Assembly (NCBI GenBank): GCA_024235635.1
Contig: JACKMA010000003.1
Span: 744,001-808,000 of the forward strand
Length of the DNA stretch: 64,000 nt
Direction of reading: 5' to 3'
From: Zoogloeaceae bacterium
Lineage (GTDB): Bacteria > Pseudomonadota > Gammaproteobacteria > Burkholderiales > Rhodocyclaceae
Each line of letters begins with the position of its first letter. The stretch's first letter is position 1. Shown in pieces: positions 8,899-18,451 of this stretch. The position numbers were made by a program, and so were the translations under genes. The notes beneath the pieces were generated by a model. It ran no database searches. It saw only the letters and a program-made list of their open reading frames with translations, and was not told where the DNA came from.

Positions 8899-8944
8899 GG
8901 CGGTCGCCGCTGGTCGAGTCGACGCGGGCTGCAGGTCTCGGGCC

Positions 8945-11119
<2,175 letters not shown>

Positions 11120-11492
11120 CGTTGTCAGGACTGGGCTGGAAAATGCTCAATGAATCAATGGTGTGGCGTGTGAATATGAAGTGAGATTGCATGAAGTCTG
11201 CTTAATTGGCCGCAATAAAACCGTAATCGGGTCTTCTCCACAGAAACTGTGGATAAGCTTGTGGGCAAGCATCGAAAGATGGCGCATTCAGGCGGCACGG
11301 AAGGGAATCGAAGTGGTTTGCTCAATCTGTGGGCAAGACTTGAATTCAATGAAAACAGTGGCTTACCGCCACAAAGCCGAATGTACCCCAGAAGCATCGG
11401 ATTTCAGCGTCTGGAGCAGGCCGATGTGAATAAGTCAACACCGAAAAGCGCGATTTTTTGCCCGATGCAGAGCGCTTTGCTGCCGCCCGGGA
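11120..11492. other. Non-coding stretch with a DnaA-box cluster (origin candidate)
   Basis: Between priA and hemE lies a 373-base stretch, clearly more A+T-rich than its neighbours, with six sequences at or near the DnaA-box consensus TTATNCACA (or its complement TGTGNATAA). Exact matches: TGTGGATAA at 11248-11256 and TGTGAATAA at 11425-11433. One mismatch: TGTGAATAT at 11169-11177 and TTCTCCACA at 11234-11242. Two mismatches: TGTGGGCAA at 11260-11268 and 11328-11336. Five point the same way. A short GTG-started frame of 88 codons (11163-11429) crosses it, which I do not accept as a gene. It may be part of a replication origin or a DnaA-regulated promoter for priA. Confidence 0.55.
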
Positions 11493-12563
11493 TCAGCGCG
11501 CCGTCCGGATCTGCCGGCTGTACTGGTGGACAGTATCGACCAGTACCGAGACGTTTTCGGGCGGCGTGAACTGGGAAATGCCGTGGCCCAGATTGAAGAC
11601 GTGGCCGGGGTGGTTGCCGAAGCTGTCGAGGACCCGGCGGGCCTGCTCCGCCACTGCGTCCGGGCTCGCGAACAGCACGGCCGGATCGAGATTGCCCTGG
11701 AGGGCAACGCGGTGGCCGACCAGCGCGCGTGCCTTGCCGAGATCCATCGTCCAGTCCAGGCCGACCGCGTCGTAGCCGGTATCGGCAATGTCTTCGAGCC
11801 AGAGCCCGCCGCCTTTGGTGAATACGATCGCGGGAACACGCCGCCCTTCGTGTTCGCGAATCAGGCCTTGCGCGATGATCCGGAGGTAGCGCAGCGAAAA
11901 CTCCCGGTAGGCGTCATGCGACATCACCCCACCCCAGGAGTCGAACACCATCACCGCCTGGGCACCCGCCTGAATCTGTGCATTGAGGTAGGTAGTGACG
12001 GCCTGTGCAGTGACGTCGAGGACCTGGTGCATCAGTTCGGGGCGCGAGTACATCAGCGACTTGACCTTTCGATAGTCGCTCGAGCTGCCGCCCTCGACCA
12101 TGTAGCAGGAGAGGGTCCAGGGACTGCCGGAGAAGCCGATCAGCGGAACGCGGCCGTCGAGGGCGCGGCGAATTTCGCTGACCGCGTCCATGACGTACTG
12201 CAGTTCGTCGTGGGGATCCGGGGCCGTGAGGCGGCGAATGTCGTTTTCGTCCTTCAGCGGGCGCTCGAACTTGGGACCCTCGCCTTCTTCGAAGTAGAGG
12301 CCGAGGCCCATCGCATCGGGCACCGTGAGGATGTCGGAGAACAGGATCGCAGCGTCGAGATCGTAGCGCTCGAGCGGTTGCAGCGTGACCTCGCAGGCCA
12401 TCCCCGGACTCTTGCACAGCTGAAGGAAGCTGCCGGCACGCTTGCGGGTGGCGCAGTACTCGGGCAGATAGCGTCCGGCCTGGCGCATCAACCATAGCGG
12501 CGTGTAGTCGGTTGGTTCGCGCATAAGGGCGCGCAGGAAAGTGTCGTTGCTCAGCGGACTCAC
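11493..12563 (-). CDS. hemE: Uroporphyrinogen decarboxylase
   Basis: The protein has 356 residues, standard for HemE. The N-terminal signature LWLMRQAGRYLPEY carries the conserved arginines of the active site; the second signature GFSGSPWTLSCYMVEG is also clear, as is the aspartate-bearing ILFSDILTV. The enzyme removes four carboxyl groups from uroporphyrinogen III in haem synthesis. The start codon at 12563 is GTG. It is transcribed leftward toward the DnaA-box stretch, 95 bases downstream of the trkH stop codon. Confidence 0.96.
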   Translation of the reverse strand: MSPLSNDTFLRALMREPTDYTPLWLMRQAGRYLPEYCATRKRAGSFLQLCKSPGMACEVTLQPLERYDLDAAILFSDILTVPDAMGLGLYFEEGEGPKFERPLKDENDIRRLTAPDPHDELQYVMDAVSEIRRALDGRVPLIGFSGSPWTLSCYMVEGGSSSDYRKVKSLMYSRPELMHQVLDVTAQAVTTYLNAQIQAGAQAVMVFDSWGGVMSHDAYREFSLRYLRIIAQGLIREHEGRRVPAIVFTKGGGLWLEDIADTGYDAVGLDWTMDLGKARALVGHRVALQGNLDPAVLFASPDAVAEQARRVLDSFGNHPGHVFNLGHGISQFTPPENVSVLVDTVHQYSRQIRTAR

Positions 12564-12658
12564 GTTGGCGTTCCCGGTAGGCGGCCGGCTGGCCGGATGG
12601 CCGGATTATCCCGTTTTTCGCCGCAGGCCGCAGCTTGCGCGCCGGCACGCTACCCGAT

Positions 12659-14185
12659 TCACTTGCGCCAGAAGGCGGGCGTCATCACGACCAGCAGCGT
12701 GAAGATCTCGAGGCGGCCGAGCAACATGGCAAAGGTGCACACCCAGGTGGCGAAGTCGGACAGCACCGAGTAATTGGATGCGGGCCCGACGCCGGAGAGT
12801 CCCGGCCCGGTGTTGTTGAGACAGGCCACCACGGCCGAGAAGGCGGTCACCAGTTCGACGCCGCTGGCGGACAGCACCAGCGTCAGGGTGACGATGGTGA
12901 CCATGTAGATGAACGAGAAGCCGAGCACCGCGTGCAGGATGTGATCGGGGATCTGCTGATCGCCCAGGCGTACCGGCAGCACCGCGTTGGGATGGATGGC
13001 GCGGGCGAGTTCGCGGTAGACCTGCTTGTAGAGGATGATCGCGCGCATCAGCTTGATGCCGCCGCCGGTGGAGCCGGAACAGGCGATGAAGCTGCCAAGG
13101 AACAGGATCCAGATCTGCGCGAACATCGGCCAGAAGGTGTAGTCGGAGGTCGCGAAGCCGAGCGAGGTGGCGAGCGAGATCGAGTGGAAGGCGACGTAGC
13201 GGACGGTCTGGATGAAATCCGGATAGGCGGCATGGGGCGTCAGGTAGAGGCTGATCAGCAGGATGCTGGCGATCAGCACGCCGAAATAGAACGGCAGCTC
13301 GCGGTCATGGCGATAGGGCTTCACCGAGCGCTGGTAGAGCGCCATGAAATGGGTGCCGTAGTTGATGCCCGAGAGCAGCGCGAAGCCCATCACGACCATT
13401 TCGACGTCTAGGCTGTTGTAGTGGCCGATGCTGGCGTCCTTGCTCGAGAAGCCGCCGAGACCCATGATCGAGAACGCGTGCATCAGCGAATCCCAGACGT
13501 CCATGCCGACCAGGTGCAGAGCGGTTGCGCAGGCAATCGTGAACAGCAGATAGACCATCCACAGCCCCTTCGCCGTTTCGGCGATGCGCGGCGTCAGGCT
13601 GGCATCCTTCATCGGCGTCGGGGTCTCGGCCTTGAAGATCTGGCGGCCGCCGATGCCGAGCAGCGGGAGGATGGCGACCACCAGCACGATCACGCCCATG
13701 CCACCGATCCAGTGCATGAAGGTGCGCCAGAAATTGAGCGACAGTGGCAGGTGGTCAAGGCCGGATAGTGCCGTTGCGCCGGTCGCGGTCAGGCCAGAGG
13801 TGGCTTCGAAATAGGCGTCGGTGAAGCTCAGGTCCTGGATATGGAAATACAGTGGCAGGGCACCGAAGATTGGCAGCACGATCCAGGTCAGTGCCACCAG
13901 CAGGAAGGCGTCCCGCGGCTTCAGGTCCCGTCGAAAACGTCGTGTCATCAGCCACAACAGGCTGCCGGTCGCCAGCGTGGACGCCAGCGCTTCGTCGTAG
14001 GACAGGGTCGCGCCGTCCTGCTGGTACCACGATACGCCCAGAGGAACGAGCATCAGCAGGCCGAAGAAGACGATGATGATGGCGAGCGGATTGAGCACCG
14101 GCGACCAGTTGCGCAACAGCCCCGAGGCGGCTTCCGGGTCGTTCGGCCGGCCCGATGGCAGATAGGAATTCGGCGAGTTGGACAT
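12659..14185 (-). CDS. trkH: Potassium uptake channel subunit TrkH (copy 1)
   Basis: The protein has 508 residues with about ten membrane helices and four pore repeats typical of TrkH/KtrB. Filter-like segments are seen at SGLTATGATAL, SIMGLGGFSS, TSLGFATSDY and LNNTGPGLSGVGP. TrkH is the membrane part of the K+ channel gated by TrkA. The C-terminus ends LEIFTLLVVMTPAFWRK, as is usual. It lies 7 bases downstream of a second trkH gene, and both follow trkA. It has a longer hydrophilic N-terminus (about 30 residues, Pro/Asn-rich) than its neighbour. Confidence 0.95.
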   Translation of the reverse strand: MSNSPNSYLPSGRPNDPEAASGLLRNWSPVLNPLAIIIVFFGLLMLVPLGVSWYQQDGATLSYDEALASTLATGSLLWLMTRRFRRDLKPRDAFLLVALTWIVLPIFGALPLYFHIQDLSFTDAYFEATSGLTATGATALSGLDHLPLSLNFWRTFMHWIGGMGVIVLVVAILPLLGIGGRQIFKAETPTPMKDASLTPRIAETAKGLWMVYLLFTIACATALHLVGMDVWDSLMHAFSIMGLGGFSSKDASIGHYNSLDVEMVVMGFALLSGINYGTHFMALYQRSVKPYRHDRELPFYFGVLIASILLISLYLTPHAAYPDFIQTVRYVAFHSISLATSLGFATSDYTFWPMFAQIWILFLGSFIACSGSTGGGIKLMRAIILYKQVYRELARAIHPNAVLPVRLGDQQIPDHILHAVLGFSFIYMVTIVTLTLVLSASGVELVTAFSAVVACLNNTGPGLSGVGPASNYSVLSDFATWVCTFAMLLGRLEIFTLLVVMTPAFWRK

Positions 14186-14192
14186 CGCGTCG

Positions 14193-15659
14193 CTATTTTC
14201 GCCAGAAGTACGGGCTCAGAACCACCAGCAGCGTGAAGATCTCGAGGCGTCCGAGCAGCATCGCGAAGGTACACACCCAGGTCTGAAAATCGTTCAGTAC
14301 GGCATAGGTAGTGGCCGGACCGACTTGTCCGAGACCAGGGCCGGTATTGTTGACGCAAGCGACTACGGCCGAAAAGGCGGTGACCGGATCGAGTCCCGAC
14401 AGCACCATCAGCAGCGTCAGCGTGACCAGCACGACCATGTAGATGAAGCCGAACGCCAGCACCGCGAACAGGATCTGGCTCGAGACCGCCTCGGATCCGA
14501 ACTTGATCGGCGAGACCGCGGACGGGTGCAGCGAGCGCAGCAATTCGCGGAATACCTGCTTGTACAGGATGATTGCCCGCATCATCTTGATGCCACCTCC
14601 GGTGGATCCGGCACAGGTGACGAAGCTGCACAGGAACAGCATCCAGAATGGTGCGAACACCGGCCACAACGAATAATCGGTGTTGGCAAAGCCGGTGGTG
14701 GTGGCGATCGAGACGGTGTTGAAGGCGGCGAAACGCAGCGCCTCGGAGAGCGACGGATAGGCGCCGTTGGCGTAGAGGTAGACTGCCAGCGCGCCGACGC
14801 TGCCGAACAGCACGTAGAGATACCAGCGGAATTCGGGATCTTCGACGTAGGCGCTGAGCCGGCGTTCCCGCAGCGCGACGAAATGAGTGGCGAAGTTGAG
14901 GCCGGCGAGCGCCATGAAGAAGATCGTGACCGTTTCGATGCGGACGGAATCCCAGTAGGCGAAACTCTGGTCGTGGGTCGAGAAGCCACCGAGGCCCATC
15001 GTCGTGAACATGTGCACGACCGAGTCTTCCCAGGTCATGCCGGCCCAGTGCAGCGCAAGGACGCAGGCGATGCTGATCAGTCCGTAGACCGCCCACAGAC
15101 CCTTGGCGGTTTGTGCCATGCGCGGCGTCAGCTTGGATTCCTTCATCGGGCCGGGAGCTTCGGCCTTGAACAGCTGGCGGCCGCCGACGCCGAGCAGCGG
15201 CAGGATCGCGACGGCCAGCACGATCAGACCCATGCCCCCGAGCCAGACCAGCAGCATGCGCCAGAAGTTGATCGAATACGGCAGTGCATCGAGTCCGGAA
15301 ATGACGGTTGCGCCGGTCGTGGTGAGGCCGGATACCGCCTCGAAATAGGCGTCGGTGAAGCTCATGCCGGGCAGGTAGAGCCAGAGCGGCAACGCGGCGG
15401 CGGCGGGCAGCAGGGTCCAGGTCAGCACCACCAGCAGGAAGCCGTCGCGGGTCGACAGCTCGCGGGTGTGGTGGCGGGCGAGCCACCACAGTACCGCGCC
15501 AGTGGTGACGGTCAGCACGAATGCCTCGTCGAAAACCGTCTCGGCGGCCTCGTGGCGCCACCAGGAGATCGCGATCGGCGCCAGCATGGTCGTGCCGAAG
15601 ATGCCGACGATCAGCGACAGGATCCGGAAGACCGAGAGAAGGTGGTTGAGGCGAGGCAC
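14193..15659 (-). CDS. trkH: Potassium uptake channel subunit TrkH (copy 2)
   Basis: The protein has 488 residues from GTG 15659. I chose that start because it falls immediately after the trkA stop (TGA at 15663-15661) and the product then opens VPRLNHLLSVFRIL, as in other TrkH proteins. A frame open to 15725 would overlap trkA by 65 bases with a Ser/Arg-rich leader. The four pore segments are SGLTTTGATVI, TTMGLGGFSTHD, TTTGFANTDY and VNNTGPGLGQVGP. It closely resembles copy 1, so the pair looks like a tandem duplication whose members could have different affinities or ion preference; that is inference. Confidence 0.93.
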   Translation of the reverse strand: MPRLNHLLSVFRILSLIVGIFGTTMLAPIAISWWRHEAAETVFDEAFVLTVTTGAVLWWLARHHTRELSTRDGFLLVVLTWTLLPAAAALPLWLYLPGMSFTDAYFEAVSGLTTTGATVISGLDALPYSINFWRMLLVWLGGMGLIVLAVAILPLLGVGGRQLFKAEAPGPMKESKLTPRMAQTAKGLWAVYGLISIACVLALHWAGMTWEDSVVHMFTTMGLGGFSTHDQSFAYWDSVRIETVTIFFMALAGLNFATHFVALRERRLSAYVEDPEFRWYLYVLFGSVGALAVYLYANGAYPSLSEALRFAAFNTVSIATTTGFANTDYSLWPVFAPFWMLFLCSFVTCAGSTGGGIKMMRAIILYKQVFRELLRSLHPSAVSPIKFGSEAVSSQILFAVLAFGFIYMVVLVTLTLLMVLSGLDPVTAFSAVVACVNNTGPGLGQVGPATTYAVLNDFQTWVCTFAMLLGRLEIFTLLVVLSPYFWRK

Positions 15660-15660
15660 G

Positions 15661-17091
15661 TCAGAAGAAGCCGAAACCGACCTGGAACAGCTTTTCGACC
15701 TTGGCGACCTGCTTTTTGGAGACACAGAACACGATCACGTGGTCTTCCGATTCGATGACCGTGTCGTGATGGGCGATCAGGACCTCGCGTTCGGTCTGCA
15801 GCACCGGACCGGTCTCGCGATGGAGCAGTCGTTGCTGACCCGTCTCGCGAACGATTGCACCGATCGTCACGCCGTGGGGCAGGTCGATCTCGTCGACGCG
15901 ACGGCCGACCACTTTCGAGGTCTTGGGATCGCCGTGGGCGACCACTTCCAGGGCTTCCGCGGCACCGCGGCGGAGGCTGTGGACGGCGGCGACGTCGCCC
16001 CGCCGCACGTGTGCCAGCAGCGTCCCGATCGAGGTATGCGCGGGCGAGATGGCGATGTCGATGCGGCCGCCGTCCTGGACCAGATCGACATAGCTCTTGC
16101 GGTTGATCAGCGCCAGCGTGCGGCGCGCGCCCATTCTCTTGGCCAGCGACGCTGCCATGATGTTGTCTTCCTCGTCGTTGGTCAGCGCGAGGAACATGTC
16201 CATGTCTTCGATGTTCTCGCCGGCGAGCAGGTCCTCGTCGGTGGCATCCCCCTGCAACACCAGCGTGTGCTTCAGATTGACCGCGAGAAAGCCGGTACGG
16301 GTCTGGCCCCGTTCGATCACCTTGACTTCGTAGCGGTCCTCGATCGAGCGGGCGAGACGATAGCCGATGTTGCCGCCGCCGGCGATCATGATCCGCCGGA
16401 TGGGATTTTCGAGGCGACGTAATTCACGCATGACCTCGCGGATTTGCCTGGTCGGTGCCAGGCAGAAAACCTCGTCAGCATGCTCGATGACGGTATCGCC
16501 GCTCGGGATGATCGCGTGCTCCTTGCGGTAGATCGCCGCGATCCGGGCTTCGACCAATGGCCTGTGCTTGCGCAGTTCGGAGATCGGCAGCCCCACCAGC
16601 GGGCCGCCATCGAAGGCGCGCACGGCGACCAGGCTGAGTTCGCCGCCTGCGAATTCGAGCACCTGCAAGGCAGTTGGAAAGCGGATCAGCTTGCCGATGT
16701 AGTCGGTGACGATCTGTTCCGGACAGAGCGAGAAATCGACCGCGAAATTGCTTTCGGTGAGGAGCTCCGGATAGTCCACATAGTCGGCGGAGCGCAGTCG
16801 GGCGATACGGGTCGGCAGGTTGAACACCGACTTTGCGATCTTGCAGGCACACAGGTTGATCTGGTCGGATTGGGTCACCGCGATCAGCAGGTCGGCATCT
16901 TCGGCGCCGGCCTGTTGCAGCACCGCAGGCGAGGCGGCATTGCCGACGACGGCGCGCAGGTCGTGCTTGTTCTGCATTGCCTGCAACAGGGCCGGGTCGG
17001 TATCGACCACCGTGATGTCATTGGCCTCGGAAACGAGGTTTTCTGCGACCGAGGAGCCGACCTGGCCGGCCCCGAGAATGATGATCTTCAC
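15661..17091 (-). CDS. trkA: Trk system regulatory subunit TrkA
   Basis: The protein has 476 residues and contains two repeated RCK modules. The first opens KIIILGAGQVGSSVAENL, a Rossmann NAD-binding site with acidic TVVDTDP ending strand 2. The second starts IMIAGGGNIGYRLAR near residue 238. Each is followed by a TrkA-C domain (for example VGLPISELRKHRP and VVGRRVDEIDLPHG). TrkA binds NAD(H)/ATP and gates TrkH. The start codon is GTG 17091. It is the first gene of a trkA-trkH-trkH operon; ntrX ends 107 bases upstream. Confidence 0.96.
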   Translation of the reverse strand: MKIIILGAGQVGSSVAENLVSEANDITVVDTDPALLQAMQNKHDLRAVVGNAASPAVLQQAGAEDADLLIAVTQSDQINLCACKIAKSVFNLPTRIARLRSADYVDYPELLTESNFAVDFSLCPEQIVTDYIGKLIRFPTALQVLEFAGGELSLVAVRAFDGGPLVGLPISELRKHRPLVEARIAAIYRKEHAIIPSGDTVIEHADEVFCLAPTRQIREVMRELRRLENPIRRIMIAGGGNIGYRLARSIEDRYEVKVIERGQTRTGFLAVNLKHTLVLQGDATDEDLLAGENIEDMDMFLALTNDEEDNIMAASLAKRMGARRTLALINRKSYVDLVQDGGRIDIAISPAHTSIGTLLAHVRRGDVAAVHSLRRGAAEALEVVAHGDPKTSKVVGRRVDEIDLPHGVTIGAIVRETGQQRLLHRETGPVLQTEREVLIAHHDTVIESEDHVIVFCVSKKQVAKVEKLFQVGFGFF

Positions 17092-17198
17092 GCTGCTGCC
17101 GTTGTTTGTGCAGGGAACCGCGCGATTCTACGCCCTGCGGACCAGGATGGGGCGCAATGCTGCAGCGCAGCATCTGGGGGCGATGTTCGGTGAAACCA

Positions 17199-18446
17199 TC
17201 AGTCCTCGCTCTTGCGGCTGCTGTGCAGGCCGAGTTGTTTCAGCTTGCGATAGAGATGGGTGCGTTCGACGCCGGTCTTTTCGGCCAGTCTCGTCATGTT
17301 TCCGCCTTCGAGTCGCAGGTGGTGGCGGAAGTAGATGCGTTCGAATTCCTCCCGAGCCTCACGCAGCGGGAGTTCGAGTGACAAGGGCGTGCCGTTGTCG
17401 GTCGAACGGGTTTCTGCGAGCAGCGCATTGGCATCCTCGGCATCGATTTCCTGGTCGAGACTGGCCATTGCCAGGGACTTGACCGTGGCACGCAGTTCCG
17501 GGTATCCGCCCGGCCAGTGGTGGGTTCTCAACATGTTGAGCACTGCGCTCGAGAAGCGCCGCATCGGCACCTCCCCGGCCTCGATCAACTGCTGCAGGAT
17601 CAGGCCGGCGAGTTCCGGGATGTCGTCCTTGATCTCGGTCAGTCCCGGTAGCGGCAGACTGGTTTCGAACAGTCGATCGACCAGGGCCGGATCCCAGCCC
17701 TCGGAGCGGAAGGTTTCGCGCCCGTGCTCGGTCGCGACCACCAGATGGAGCTTGTAGCGCTCCAGGCGATCGATCAGGAAGCTCAGGTTGACGCGTTGTG
17801 CGCGGGTCAGGCGCAGTAGCTCGGGGACGAACACGGTGCCACCGGCAAGCGCGGTCAGCTGGTCGCCGTCGAGCTGTCCCGGCTGCGCGGACAGGTCGAG
17901 CCATGCGCCACTGTTGTTCTGGATGCTGCGGGCGGCCAGCTCGGCCAGGCTGCCCGCGCCGACCTTCAGCAGCAGCGAACGCGAGCCATCACTGAGTTGT
18001 ACCAGCCGGCGCCGTAGATCACGCAGCGCGAGCGATCGGGTCAGCGCGGCCAACGTCGGGTGATGGGGCGCACTCGGCATCGCGCGATGGGCCAGACCGC
18101 GCTTGACCGAGGCCAGCAGCTTTTGCAGGGCGATCGGTTTCTCGAGGAAATCGAGGGCACCGATGCGCGTCGCCTCGACCGCGCTGTCGATCGTGCCGTG
18201 GCCCGACATCATGATCACCGGCATCTTCAGCTGTCCGTTGGCGGACCATTCCTTCAGCAGCGAAATGCCGTCCGAATCGGGCATCCAGATATCCAGCAGA
18301 ACCAGGTCCGGGCACAGTTCGTTGCGGATATTGCGTGCCGCACCGGCATTTTCGGCGAGCAACACGTCGTGTCCTTCGTCTCGCAGGATTTCCGAAAGCA
18401 GTTCGCGAATGCCGATCTCGTCGTCGACGATCAGGATCTTTGCCAT
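17199..18446 (-). CDS. ntrX: NtrX-like response regulator with a degenerate AAA+ domain
   Basis: The protein has 415 residues. The receiver domain is intact: LIVDDEIGIRE, acceptor aspartate in LVLLDIWMPDSDG, MSGHG and LEKP. The C-terminal Fis-type helix-turn-helix is also intact (GGNMTRLAEKTGVERTHLYRKL). The central part aligns in order with sigma54 activators but key elements are missing: the Walker A position reads LKVGAGSLAELAARS, no GAFTGA loop is found, and Walker B reads GGTVFVPEL instead of GGTLFLDE. It is therefore unlikely to hydrolyse ATP or open sigma54 promoters, and probably acts as a conventional DNA-binding regulator. It pairs with the NtrY-like kinase 6 bases upstream. Confidence 0.88.
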   Translation of the reverse strand: MAKILIVDDEIGIRELLSEILRDEGHDVLLAENAGAARNIRNELCPDLVLLDIWMPDSDGISLLKEWSANGQLKMPVIMMSGHGTIDSAVEATRIGALDFLEKPIALQKLLASVKRGLAHRAMPSAPHHPTLAALTRSLALRDLRRRLVQLSDGSRSLLLKVGAGSLAELAARSIQNNSGAWLDLSAQPGQLDGDQLTALAGGTVFVPELLRLTRAQRVNLSFLIDRLERYKLHLVVATEHGRETFRSEGWDPALVDRLFETSLPLPGLTEIKDDIPELAGLILQQLIEAGEVPMRRFSSAVLNMLRTHHWPGGYPELRATVKSLAMASLDQEIDAEDANALLAETRSTDNGTPLSLELPLREAREEFERIYFRHHLRLEGGNMTRLAEKTGVERTHLYRKLKQLGLHSSRKSED

Positions 18447-18451
18447 GGTCT

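Noticed and set aside
11163..11429. 88-codon frame with a CSIC...HKAEC pattern resembling a C2HC zinc finger
   Set aside because: Starts at GTG without a ribosome site, overlaps the DnaA-box cluster and has no other protein-like character; the cysteine spacing is easily due to chance.
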